A stretch of 64,000 nucleotides of DNA from JAJRXC01 sp047639555 (GTDB lineage: Bacteria > Actinomycetota > Acidimicrobiia > Acidimicrobiales > Aldehydirespiratoraceae): contig JBLIOE010000013.1 in NCBI GenBank assembly GCA_047639555.1, forward strand, positions 1 to 64,000, in the 5' to 3' direction. Both the position numbers and the translations under genes were made by a program. Within the stretch, counting starts at the first letter, position 1; every line of letters starts with the position of its first letter. Shown here piece by piece: positions 16,995-25,554 of the stretch. Below the pieces are notes generated by a model. It saw nothing but the letters and a program-made list of their open reading frames with translations, did no database searches and had not been told where the DNA came from.

Positions 16995-17993
16995 TCATGT
17001 CAGCCCGGCGGCATCGGCGAAGGTGCGGATTTCGCGCTCGAGGTCGGGGCCGGCCGGGGTGTAGAGGATCTCGGTGGAGCCGGCTTCGCCGCTGGCCGCG
17101 ATGCGAGCAGCGATGTCGGCCTTCTCGCCGACCCAGCCGGACCACGGGTCATCGGGGGTGCCCTTGGCCGCGAGTAGCGGGCGGTCGTGGTCATTCACAT
17201 GAGTGCAGTGCCACTGGTGCACGGTGAGGTGACGTTCGGCTTCCGGACGCTGCGGGACGACCCGGGCGAGCCAGTCCGCTCCTCCCGGCAGCATCGGCAC
17301 AATCTCCTCGCCGCCGAGATGCCAAGCGCCGTGCATCCCGAGCGCTTCCCAAACACCTGCCGCATCAATGACGCGATCGGCGTTGGGCGATTCACCGGGG
17401 TCGAGCACGGTGCCGTTCATCATCTCGATGTAACAGTCCCAGTCGCCACCAGTCGGGGGGGCAACGTTCATGAGTCCGTCGGCGATCTCGGCCGCGATGC
17501 CCTGCCCCTTCGGGCCGAGCGCGGAGAGGATGATCGACACATCGAGCGGTCGAGCCGCGGCGAGGTCGTGGTGATGGATCATCTGGCATTGCTCACCGGA
17601 AATCTCAACGACGTCACCAGCGAGGAGACCCTTGAGCTGGCGGACATACCTTTCGGTTGTCGCCCACGACAACGCCTTCTTGTTCATCACAAGGCGAGCG
17701 GTGAAGCCGGTACCAATCGCAACGGCGAGTCGACCGGGCGCCATTCGAGCGACGGTCGCAACGGCCGACGCCGTCGTCATCACATGACGCAGGTTCGGGA
17801 CAAGCACCGCGGTGCCAACACCAATCGTCGAGGTGGCCTGAGCGATGAGCGCAAGGTGGACCCAGATGTCTTCGTAGATCGAGGCTGAGTCGTAGAGCCA
17901 CACTCGCTCGTAGCCCAACTTCTCGGCGAGGACCGCGAGTTCGGTCGCCCCGGGTTGCGGAGGAAGGCCGACCGATATTGAAGGAGCCGTCAC
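16995..17993 (-). CDS. LLM-class (probably F420-dependent) oxidoreductase
   Basis: A 332-residue luciferase-like monooxygenase-fold protein similar to methylene-tetrahydromethanopterin reductase-like enzymes. GYERVWLYDS sits near residue 27, IGVGTAVLVPNLRHVM near 60, and APGRLAVAIGTGFTARL carries the usual cofactor-binding region. Such actinobacterial enzymes use coenzyme F420 or FMN for hydride transfer; the F420 preference is inferred from the partner. A deazaflavin-dependent nitroreductase-family gene lies four bases upstream in the same operon. Confidence 0.85.
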   Translation of the reverse strand: MTAPSISVGLPPQPGATELAVLAEKLGYERVWLYDSASIYEDIWVHLALIAQATSTIGVGTAVLVPNLRHVMTTASAVATVARMAPGRLAVAIGTGFTARLVMNKKALSWATTERYVRQLKGLLAGDVVEISGEQCQMIHHHDLAAARPLDVSIILSALGPKGQGIAAEIADGLMNVAPPTGGDWDCYIEMMNGTVLDPGESPNADRVIDAAGVWEALGMHGAWHLGGEEIVPMLPGGADWLARVVPQRPEAERHLTVHQWHCTHVNDHDRPLLAAKGTPDDPWSGWVGEKADIAARIAASGEAGSTEILYTPAGPDLEREIRTFADAAGLT

Positions 17994-17997
17994 GAGA

Positions 17998-18465
17998 TCA
18001 GGCCTTTCGGGTCAGGATCGCTATCGGAATCTTGCGATCGGTGAGTTCTTGATAGCTGTCGAAATCGGGGTACGCCTCGGCGGCGAGGGCCCAGCACCCA
18101 TCGCGCTCGGCACCATCGTCGAGCTCACGAAAGTCAACAGCCCAACGATCGGCGCCGACCTCCACGTGGGCTGATTCAGCCGCGACCAGGTTGCGATACC
18201 AGTTCGGTGTCTGCGGGTTGCCGCCATTTGATCCAACAACGATGAGGTCTTCGTCTCGTCGAGCGGTCATCAACATCACCGGCCGAGACTCGCCGCTCTG
18301 GCGACCAACAACGTCGAGCAGGAAGACGGGCTTGCCCAGCATCTTGTTGCCCTTCGCTCCCTTGCTCTTGCGGAACTGATCGACCTGGCGAACTGTGCCT
18401 CGGCGACCGAGACCGGGCAGACGCCGACTCATGAAGTTGACCATTCGACCGGAGAAAGATGCCAT
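17998..18465 (-). CDS. Deazaflavin (F420)-dependent nitroreductase-family protein
   Basis: A 155-residue split-barrel protein of the DDN family. The FLLDVVGRQSGESRPVML segment, VGSNGGNPQTPNWYRNL and the VEVGADRWAVDFREL strand match the family order. In mycobacteria these proteins reduce quinones or nitroimidazoles with F420H2. The amphipathic basic N-terminus (SGRMVNFMSRRLPGLGRR) may associate with membranes. It is the first gene of a two-gene leftward operon with the LLM oxidoreductase, which supports an F420-linked pathway. Confidence 0.88.
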   Translation of the reverse strand: MASFSGRMVNFMSRRLPGLGRRGTVRQVDQFRKSKGAKGNKMLGKPVFLLDVVGRQSGESRPVMLMTARRDEDLIVVGSNGGNPQTPNWYRNLVAAESAHVEVGADRWAVDFRELDDGAERDGCWALAAEAYPDFDSYQELTDRKIPIAILTRKA

Positions 18466-18570
18466 ACCGCGATCCTAGGTTGCCTGGCCGTTCGCGTCGC
18501 CAACGTGAATTGTCAGCTCCCCTGCCATATCGTGGCCCGCGCACGACTCACGACCACGAACGGATCACAC

Positions 18571-19854
18571 ATGGCTTGGGACTTCTCCACCGAACCGGAA
18601 TTCCAAGAAAAGCTCGATTGGGTCGAGCAATTCTGCAAGAACGAAGTCGAGCCGCTCGACATGATCTTCCCGTACGCCGTGCGGTCGAAGGATCCAAAGA
18701 TCAAAGCTATCGTGAAGGGCCTGCAGGATCAGGTCAAGGAGCAGGGCCTCTGGGCATTGTTCCTCGACGAGGAACTCGGTGGCCCTGGCCTTGGTCAGCT
18801 CAAGCTCGGCTTGATCAACGAAATTCTCGGCCGTTACGGCTCCGCCCCGCAGATCTTCGGATCCGCGGCCCCCGACACCGGCAACATGGAAATGCTCGCG
18901 GCCTACGGCACCGAAGAGCAGAAGGAACGTTGGCTCGTTCCTATGCTCAACCAAGAGCTTTGGTCGGCTTACTCAATGACCGAGCCACAGGGTGGATCCG
19001 ATCCGAGTCTCTTCACGACACACGCCGCCCGTGACGGCGAGGAATGGGTTATCAACGGCGAGAAGTGGTTTACGAGCGCCGGGCGAGCCGCCGACATCAT
19101 CTTCGTGATGTGCACCAACGGCATGTTCGTCGTGCCCCGCGATACTCCGGGCGTCGAGATCCAGCCCGAGCCCCGCAGCCACAACCACATCATCTACAAC
19201 GACGTGCGCATTCCCCTCGACCATCTCCTCGGCCCGGAGGACGGCGCCAAGGTACTGGCCCAGCGTCGTCTCGGCGGCGGTCGTATCCACCACGCCATGC
19301 GGACAATCTCCAACTGCAAGCTTGCGTTCGACATGATGTGCGAGCGAGCGCTCAGTCGCGAGTCACACGGCAAGATCATCGGCGACCACCAGATGGTGCA
19401 GGAGAAAATCGCCGAGAGCTACGCGTCGATCAACATGCTTCGCCTCTATGTCCTCGAGACGGCATGGAAGATCGACAACTCGTCGACGCAAGAGACCCGC
19501 ACTGACATCGCGGCCGTGAAGTACACGATGGCGAAGGTGCTCCGAGAGGTGTCGTTCAACGCCCTTCACATTCTCGGCAGCCTCGGCACGACCAATCTCA
19601 CGCCGCTCCAGGCGATGTACGCGGCGGCGCCGACGATGGGAATCGCCGACGGTGTCGACGAGGTCCACAAGGCCACCGTTGCCCGCAACGTGCTGAAGTC
19701 GTACACGGCCCACGAGGGTTTCTGGCCAACCGAGTACTACCCGGAGAAGCGCAAGCAGGCCCGAGCGAAGTACGAGCCCCAGTTCGCCGCCGATCCCGAG
19801 CTACGCGACATGGCCGACAGCATGGCCAAGTACATGGCGAAACGCGGCCACTAA
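18571..19854 (+). CDS. Acyl-CoA dehydrogenase
   Basis: A 427-residue flavoenzyme. The first signature reads YSMTEPQGGSDPS (around 137-149), the FAD-contact segment VINGEKWFTSAG follows, and the C-terminal domain has GxLGTTN near the FAD-binding end and DGVDEVHKATVARNVL. The long N-terminal form resembles the ACAD11/FadE-like branch seen in actinobacteria that handles branched or bulky acyl-CoAs. The catalytic base position near the C-terminus (D-E-V-H region) is not decisive. It diverges from the nitroreductase-family gene and ends just before a 21-bp perfect hairpin. Confidence 0.9.
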   Translation: MAWDFSTEPEFQEKLDWVEQFCKNEVEPLDMIFPYAVRSKDPKIKAIVKGLQDQVKEQGLWALFLDEELGGPGLGQLKLGLINEILGRYGSAPQIFGSAAPDTGNMEMLAAYGTEEQKERWLVPMLNQELWSAYSMTEPQGGSDPSLFTTHAARDGEEWVINGEKWFTSAGRAADIIFVMCTNGMFVVPRDTPGVEIQPEPRSHNHIIYNDVRIPLDHLLGPEDGAKVLAQRRLGGGRIHHAMRTISNCKLAFDMMCERALSRESHGKIIGDHQMVQEKIAESYASINMLRLYVLETAWKIDNSSTQETRTDIAAVKYTMAKVLREVSFNALHILGSLGTTNLTPLQAMYAAAPTMGIADGVDEVHKATVARNVLKSYTAHEGFWPTEYYPEKRKQARAKYEPQFAADPELRDMADSMAKYMAKRGH

Positions 19855-19869
19855 CCGAGCAGTTCCACG

Positions 19870-19916
19870 TTCTGTGACGAGTTACCCGCCCACCAGGCGG
19901 GTAACTCGTCACAGAA
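19870..19916. terminator. Perfect 21-bp inverted repeat between convergent genes
   Basis: Arms 19870-19890 (TTCTGTGACGAGTTACCCGC plus C) and 19896-19916 are exact inverse complements around the loop CACCA. It fills the gap between the acyl-CoA dehydrogenase stop (19854) and the aldo/keto reductase stop (19918). It should act as a bidirectional terminator although neither side has a T-tract. Its length and perfection are unusual. Confidence 0.75.
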
Positions 19917-19917
19917 G

Positions 19918-20919
19918 CTAAAAGCCGAGGGCGGCGTCGATCTCTTCGGCGACCTCTGGGGTCAACATCGGGATGACATCGAGGGCTTCGAAGTTCTGGA
20001 CGACCTGCTCCACCTTCGACGCGCCGGTGATCACGGTGGAGACGTTGGGGTTGAGCGTGCACCACGCCAGTGAGAGCTGCGCCATCGAGCAACCGAGGCG
20101 ATCGGCAATCGGGCGGAGTTTCTCGACCTGGTCGATCTTCTCCGCATCGGTGAGCCGCCCCGCGAGCCATTCGTAGCCCTCGAGCGCGGCCCGCGAGTCT
20201 TCCGGAATTCCGTCGCGGTATTTACCGGTAAGGAGACCCGACGCCAGCGGGCTCCAGATCGTGTTGCCGTAGTTGTAGTCGGCGTTGATCCGGGCGTAGC
20301 GCTCCTCGACATTGCGCCGTTCCAGCAGGTTGTACTGGCTCTGCTCGGTGACGGGCTTGTGGAGATGGTGCCGTTCGGCGATCTCGATCGCGGCACGGAT
20401 CTCGTCGGCCGTCCACTCGCTGGTGCCCCAATAGTGCGCCTTGCCCGCGGTGATGATGTCGTGCATCGCCCACACGGTCTCTTCGATGGGCGTATCCGGG
20501 TCGGCCCGGTGGCAGTAGAGGATGTCGACGAAATCCGTCTGGAGACGCTCGAGCGAGCCGTCGATGGCATGCATCAGATACTTACGGTTCAGGGTTTGCC
20601 GCATGTTCGGCACATAACCATGGATCCCCATGAACACCTTGGTGGTGAGCACATAGGACCAGCGCGGCCATGCGAGCTCTTGGAGCACGCGGCCCATAAT
20701 CGCTTCGCTCTCCCCGCTGGCATAGGCCTCCGCATTGTCGAAGAAGTTGCACCCGGCTGCTCCGGCCGCGGCCATGCAATCAAGCGCCAGCGAATCGTCG
20801 AGCTGCGTATCGAACGTGACCCAACTCCCGAAGGACAACACACTGACCTTCAGCCCCGTCGCCCCGAGACGGCGGTATTCCATATTGCGATTGACCTTCG
20901 GCTTACTGGGTTCAGACAT
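19918..20919 (-). CDS. Aldo/keto reductase, Kv-beta-like
   Basis: A 333-residue NADPH-linked TIM-barrel reductase. It begins MEYRRLGATGLKVSVLSFGSW, has FFDNAEAYASGESE with the catalytic Asp and Tyr (about 61-67), LTTKVF with the Lys, and LYCHRADP with the His. The C-terminal VSTVITGASKVEQV is the nucleotide-binding end. The sequence is closest in pattern to the potassium-channel beta-subunit group (AKR6 and relatives). The substrate is unknown. It diverges by 62 bp from the Baeyer-Villiger-type gene and has a second AKR two genes away. Confidence 0.88.
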   Translation of the reverse strand: MSEPSKPKVNRNMEYRRLGATGLKVSVLSFGSWVTFDTQLDDSLALDCMAAAGAAGCNFFDNAEAYASGESEAIMGRVLQELAWPRWSYVLTTKVFMGIHGYVPNMRQTLNRKYLMHAIDGSLERLQTDFVDILYCHRADPDTPIEETVWAMHDIITAGKAHYWGTSEWTADEIRAAIEIAERHHLHKPVTEQSQYNLLERRNVEERYARINADYNYGNTIWSPLASGLLTGKYRDGIPEDSRAALEGYEWLAGRLTDAEKIDQVEKLRPIADRLGCSMAQLSLAWCTLNPNVSTVITGASKVEQVVQNFEALDVIPMLTPEVAEEIDAALGF

Positions 20920-20981
20920 GGCCCCTGCCTAGCAGAGTCGCGAGATCGTCCGGCCCGACCTCACCGGCCTACGGTGACGGA

Positions 20982-22484
20982 ATGGTTGATACAGACACAC
21001 AAGCGACCGACGTCGACGTAGTCATCGTCGGCGCTGGCCTCTCCGGCATCGGCGCGGCCTACCACCTCAAAACGCTGAGTCCCGACCGAAGCTTCACGAT
21101 CCTTGAGGGTCGAGAGGACCTGGGCGGCACGTGGGACCTTTTCCGTTATCCCGGTGTTCGGTCCGACAGCGACATGCACACCCTCGGCTACGGCTTCAAG
21201 CCGTGGCTGGCCGAGAAGTCGATCGCCGACGGCCCCGCGATCATGTCGTACCTCCGCGAAACAGTTGCCGAAAATAACATCGGTCCCCACATCCAGTTCA
21301 ACCGACTCGTCCAGAACGCTTCCTGGTCGAGCGACGACGCCCGCTGGACACTCGCAGTCACCGATACACAGACCGGCGAGAGCCAAACAGTCACCGCGAA
21401 CTTCCTGTTCATGTGCAGCGGCTACTACTCGTACAAGGCTGGCTATACGCCGGAGTTCCCCGGTCGCGATTTGTTCCAAGGCGACATCGTGCATCCGCAG
21501 GCCTGGCCCGAGGATCTCGACTATGCCGACAAGCATGTCGTGGTAATCGGCTCTGGAGCGACCGCCGTCACTCTCGTGCCTGCCATGGCCGACGATGCCG
21601 CCCACATCACGATGCTGCAGCGCTCGCCCACGTATGTGATCTCGCGCCCCGCGATCGACCCGATCAACAAGTTCCTCAAAAAGGTGCTGCCAACAAAGAC
21701 GGCCTACAACCTCACCCGCAAGATGAATGCGGGCCTGGGCGAGTTCATGTACAAGCGCACGCGCACAAAACCAGACCAGGTGAAAGAGCGGATTCTCAAG
21801 GGCGTGCGGGCCCACCTCGGCGAGGACTACGACGTCGATACTCACTTCACACCGACGTACAACCCGTGGGATCAGCGCATGTGCCTGGTGCCCGACGGTG
21901 ACCTGTTCAAGGCGATCAACTCCGGCCAAGCCAGCGTGGTTACCGACAACATCGAGACGTTCACCGAGACCGGCATCCAGCTCGCCTCGGGCGAACATCT
22001 CGAGGCCGACATCATCATCACCGCCACTGGGTTGCAGATGGTCACCCTCGGCGAGATGAACTTCGAGGTCGATGGAACCGCGGTCGACTTTGCGCAGACG
22101 TGGAGCTATCTGGGTATGGGTTACTCCGACGTGCCCAACCTCGTCTCCAGCTTCGGCTACGTCAACGCCTCGTGGACACTTCGGGCCGACCTCACATGTG
22201 AATACGTCTGCCGTTTGGTCAACCACATGAGCGCCACCGGCACCGACACGTGTGTGCCGACCCTGCGGCCCGCTGATGCCGACATGCCCCGCCGGCCCTA
22301 CATCGACGACTTCACCTCGGGTTACATGCAGCGGGTGATGCCGCTACTCCCGCGGCAAGGCGACCGTGCCCCTTGGGTCAATACCCAGAGCTATAGCGCC
22401 GACAAAAAGCTCTTTCGCGACGGTCCCGTCGAAGACGGTGTGATGCAGTTCACTCGTTCACGTATCCCCTCAGGAGTTCGATAA
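20982..22484 (+). CDS. Baeyer-Villiger-type flavin monooxygenase (EthA-like), copy 1
   Basis: A 500-residue two-dinucleotide-fold enzyme. The FAD motif is VGAGLSGIGAAYHL (about 16-29), followed by GGTWDLFRYPGVRSDSDMHTLG. The BVMO fingerprint FxGxxxHxxxWP is exact (FQGDIVHPQAWP), and the NADPH motif is VIGSGATAVTL. It should insert oxygen into ketones or oxidise S/N atoms using NADPH and O2. The sequence is clearly related to the monooxygenase at 28494-30026. It shares one base (TAATG) with the following aldo/keto reductase gene, so reduction and oxygenation steps are probably co-expressed. Confidence 0.92.
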   Translation: MVDTDTQATDVDVVIVGAGLSGIGAAYHLKTLSPDRSFTILEGREDLGGTWDLFRYPGVRSDSDMHTLGYGFKPWLAEKSIADGPAIMSYLRETVAENNIGPHIQFNRLVQNASWSSDDARWTLAVTDTQTGESQTVTANFLFMCSGYYSYKAGYTPEFPGRDLFQGDIVHPQAWPEDLDYADKHVVVIGSGATAVTLVPAMADDAAHITMLQRSPTYVISRPAIDPINKFLKKVLPTKTAYNLTRKMNAGLGEFMYKRTRTKPDQVKERILKGVRAHLGEDYDVDTHFTPTYNPWDQRMCLVPDGDLFKAINSGQASVVTDNIETFTETGIQLASGEHLEADIIITATGLQMVTLGEMNFEVDGTAVDFAQTWSYLGMGYSDVPNLVSSFGYVNASWTLRADLTCEYVCRLVNHMSATGTDTCVPTLRPADADMPRRPYIDDFTSGYMQRVMPLLPRQGDRAPWVNTQSYSADKKLFRDGPVEDGVMQFTRSRIPSGVR

Positions 22485-23521
22485 TGGAAACCCGGCACTA
22501 TGGCCAGACCGGCGTAAGCGTCTCGAAGTTCTGCCTCGGCACGATGATGTTCGGCCCGATGGGCAACACCGATCACGACGAGTGCATCGGCATGGTCCAC
22601 AAGGCGCTCGACGCGGGCATCAACTTCGTCGACACCGCCGATGCGTACAGCATGGGCGAGAGCGAAGAGGTACTGGGTAAGGCGCTCGAAGGTCGCCGGG
22701 AGAGCGTGGTGCTCGCCACCAAGGCGTACATCCCGATGGACGCCGACCCGAACCATCAGGGCGGCTCTCGTCGCTGGCTCATCAAGGCCGTCGAAGACAG
22801 CCTGCGCCGACTCAACACTGACTACATCGACCTCTATCAACTCCATCGCCGCGACCACACGCTCGACCTCGATGAGTCGCTCTCCGCGCTCGATCAGCTG
22901 CAGCGTGACGGCAAGATCCGCTACGCCGGCATGTCATCGACCCCCGCCGAGTGGATTGTGGAGGCTCGCCACATCTCTGATCAACGTGGCTATGTACGGA
23001 TCCGGTCCGAGCAGGTGCTCTACAACATTCTCAGCCGCGGCATCGAACGCGACGTGCTGCCCGCCTGCGATCGCTTGGGTGTTGGCGTGATGACCTACGG
23101 CCCACTCAACGGCGGTTGGCTCACCGGCAAGTACCAGCGTGACCAGGCCCTCCCCGACGATTCCCGGGCCGTTCGTCTCGGCTCGAATCAGGGCGACCGT
23201 TGGAGTCTCGAGCGTGACGCCAACCAGCGAAAGCTCGACTTGATCGACAGCCTTCGCGATCTGTGCGATGAGGCCGGGCTGCCAATGACTCACGTCGCCC
23301 ACGCCTGGGCCGCCGAACATCCAGCGGTGTCGTCGGTGATCATCGGCCCGCGCACGCCGGCCCAACTCGACGACGCGCTCGCGGCGGCCGACCTCCGTCT
23401 CGACGCGGATCTCCTCGACGCGATCGACGCGCTGAATCCCCCGGGGACCGCCATCGATACGAAGGACACGCTCCGCCCGGAGCCGCAGCTGAGTCGCGAG
23501 GTACGCCGGCGCCGCCGCTAA
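22484..23521 (+). CDS. Aldo/keto reductase
   Basis: A 345-residue AKR. Asp and Tyr of the tetrad are in FVDTADAYSMGESEEVLG (about 47-64), Lys in LATKAYIPM and His in LYQLHRRD. SSVIIGPRTPAQL forms the nucleotide-binding end. It belongs to the YajO/AKR11-like branch, more distant from the Kv-beta-like AKR at 19918. Its ATG overlaps the stop of the upstream BVMO gene, so translational coupling is likely. The C-terminus is strongly basic (RREVRRRRR-like). It converges on the mutase gene with five bases between. Confidence 0.88.
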   Translation: METRHYGQTGVSVSKFCLGTMMFGPMGNTDHDECIGMVHKALDAGINFVDTADAYSMGESEEVLGKALEGRRESVVLATKAYIPMDADPNHQGGSRRWLIKAVEDSLRRLNTDYIDLYQLHRRDHTLDLDESLSALDQLQRDGKIRYAGMSSTPAEWIVEARHISDQRGYVRIRSEQVLYNILSRGIERDVLPACDRLGVGVMTYGPLNGGWLTGKYQRDQALPDDSRAVRLGSNQGDRWSLERDANQRKLDLIDSLRDLCDEAGLPMTHVAHAWAAEHPAVSSVIIGPRTPAQLDDALAAADLRLDADLLDAIDALNPPGTAIDTKDTLRPEPQLSREVRRRRR

Positions 23522-23526
23522 CGGCC

Positions 23527-25476
23527 CTACTTGCGGGCCGCGAGCGCCAGGTCGGCCATCTCGGAAACAATGGCCGCAAGGTCGTAGTCCTCAGGGGTAA
23601 ACACCCGCGCCACGCCCGCGGCGAGCAGCGCGGTGCGGTCACCCTCGGGGATGATGCCCCCGACCGCCAGCGGCGCATCAACATCCATTCGACGCAGCTC
23701 AGCCTGGGTCGCGGCGACGAGCTCCATATGGCTGCCCGACAAGATGCTCAGCGCAACGAGGTCGACATCCTCTTCCGCCGCAATACGAGCGATCTGCTCG
23801 GGAGTCTGGCGGATACCGAGGTAGATGATCTCGAGTCCGGCGTCTCGGCCCGCCACGGCAATCTGTTCGGCCCCGTTGGAGTGACCGTCAAGGCCCGGCT
23901 TGGCCAGGAGTACGCGCGGCGGCCCGTCGGCGAGCGCTTGAATCCGGTCGGCGACGGCCCGCAGACCTTCCGATGATGGCCGAGCACCCAGCGCGGCACT
24001 CACACCGGTTGGGCCGCGGTATTCGCCGTAGACACCGCGGAGCGCATCCGCCCACTCGCCGGTGGTTCCGCCGGCATGGGCGAGGGCGATCGAGGGGGGC
24101 ATCACGTTGGCGTCTGACCCTGCGGCGGCGACCAGGTCGGCGAGTGCGGCGGCGACCACATCGTCATCTCGCGCCGCCCGCCATTGTTCGAGATCGGCGA
24201 GCAGTTCTGATTCCACGGCCGGATCGGCCTGGAAAATACTCGCTGCTCCACCCAACGGCGAGGGCTCGGACTCAGTGAATTCGTTCACCCCGATGATTGA
24301 GAGGTCGCCTGACTCGATCCGGGCCCGGCGGAGCGCGTGTGATCGAACCAGGCGTCCCTTCAGCTCTTCGATTGCGGCGAAGGCACCGCCCATCTCGATG
24401 ATCTCGTCGAGCTCAGCGCCGGCCGCTTCGGCCAACTCGGCCGTCTTCGCTTCGATGACGTGGGAGCCCGCGAAAATGTCGTCGTACTCCAGCAGGTCGG
24501 TCTCGTGGGCCAACACCTGCTGGAGCCGCAGTGACCACTGCTGATCCCACGGCCGGGGCAGACCAAGGGCTTCGTTCCACGCGGGCAGTTGAATCGAGCG
24601 GGCCCGGGCGTCCTTCGACAGGGTGACGCCGAGCATCTCCATCGCGATGCGGTGCATGTTGTTTTCGGGCTGCTCGGCGGTGAGTCCGAGCGAGTTGACC
24701 TGTACGCCATAACGAAATCGACGGGCCTTGGGATCGGTGACGCCGTAGCGCTCGGCCGTGAGCTGATCCCACATCTGGGTGAAGGCCCGCATCTTGCAGG
24801 TCTCCTCTACGAAGCGGATGCCCGCGTTGACGAAGAACGAGATCGAGGCGACCACCGCGTCGAAGTCGTCAGCCGCAACCTGGCCTGACTCGCGCACGGC
24901 ATCGAGCACATCGACCGCGGTCGCGAGGGCGAAGGCGATCTCCTGCACGGGTGTGGCGCCGGCCTCTTGGAGGTGGTACGAGCACACGTTGATGGGGTTC
25001 CACTTGGGTACCTGGTCGACGGTGAACGCGATCGTGTCGGCGATGAGCCGGCGAGAGGGCTCGGGCGGGAAGATGTAGGTGCCGCGACTCAGATATTCCT
25101 TGACGATGTCGTTCTGGGTCGTGCCGCGAAGCGCCGAACGTTCGACACCTTGAGTTTCCGCATGGGCTACGTAGAGAGCGAGGAGCCACGCCGCCGGCGC
25201 GTTGATCGTCATGGACGTGTTCATCGCATCAACCGGAATCTGGTCGAGCAACGTGGACATGTGTCCGAGGTGCACCACGGGCACGCCGACCTTGCCGACT
25301 TCACCCTTGGCGAGCGGATGATCGGGGTCGTAGCCTGTTTGCGTCGGGAGGTCGAAGGCGATCGACAGGCCCGTCTGCCCTTTCGCCAGGTTGGTGCGAT
25401 ACAGCTCGTTACTCGCGGCGGCCGAGGAGTGCCCCGAGTATGTCCGCATGATCCAGGGCCGGTCCTTCGATGTCAT
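23527..25476 (-). CDS. ecm: Ethylmalonyl-CoA mutase-type B12 enzyme
   Basis: A 649-residue coenzyme B12-dependent acyl-CoA mutase with both domains on one chain. The N-terminal barrel starts RPWIMRTYSGHSSA and includes GLSIAFDLPTQTGYDPDH and SMTINAPAAWLLALY. The C-terminal cobalamin domain has LLAKPGLDGHSNGAEQ (DxHxxG from Asp530, His532). That wording and the single-chain length of about 650 fit Ecm/MeaA better than methylmalonyl-CoA mutase alpha, whose motif is usually QDGHDRG. Ecm converts (2R)-ethylmalonyl-CoA to methylsuccinyl-CoA for C2 assimilation. No Ccr, Mcd or Mch partner is seen here. An upstream ATG at 25539 is possible but adds non-conserved residues. Confidence 0.85.
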   Translation of the reverse strand: MTSKDRPWIMRTYSGHSSAAASNELYRTNLAKGQTGLSIAFDLPTQTGYDPDHPLAKGEVGKVGVPVVHLGHMSTLLDQIPVDAMNTSMTINAPAAWLLALYVAHAETQGVERSALRGTTQNDIVKEYLSRGTYIFPPEPSRRLIADTIAFTVDQVPKWNPINVCSYHLQEAGATPVQEIAFALATAVDVLDAVRESGQVAADDFDAVVASISFFVNAGIRFVEETCKMRAFTQMWDQLTAERYGVTDPKARRFRYGVQVNSLGLTAEQPENNMHRIAMEMLGVTLSKDARARSIQLPAWNEALGLPRPWDQQWSLRLQQVLAHETDLLEYDDIFAGSHVIEAKTAELAEAAGAELDEIIEMGGAFAAIEELKGRLVRSHALRRARIESGDLSIIGVNEFTESEPSPLGGAASIFQADPAVESELLADLEQWRAARDDDVVAAALADLVAAAGSDANVMPPSIALAHAGGTTGEWADALRGVYGEYRGPTGVSAALGARPSSEGLRAVADRIQALADGPPRVLLAKPGLDGHSNGAEQIAVAGRDAGLEIIYLGIRQTPEQIARIAAEEDVDLVALSILSGSHMELVAATQAELRRMDVDAPLAVGGIIPEGDRTALLAAGVARVFTPEDYDLAAIVSEMADLALAARK

Positions 25477-25554
25477 GACTCGTGAGGTTAGTTGTCGAGC
25501 TCCACGCGGCCCACTGCGCCCGCTGAAATCGACGGACAAGCCGCGGTCGACGCT

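Noticed and set aside
20961..22226. Leftward frame of about 420 codons opposite BVMO copy 1
   Set aside because: Mirror of a real gene with exact BVMO fingerprints; no family features in the antisense protein.
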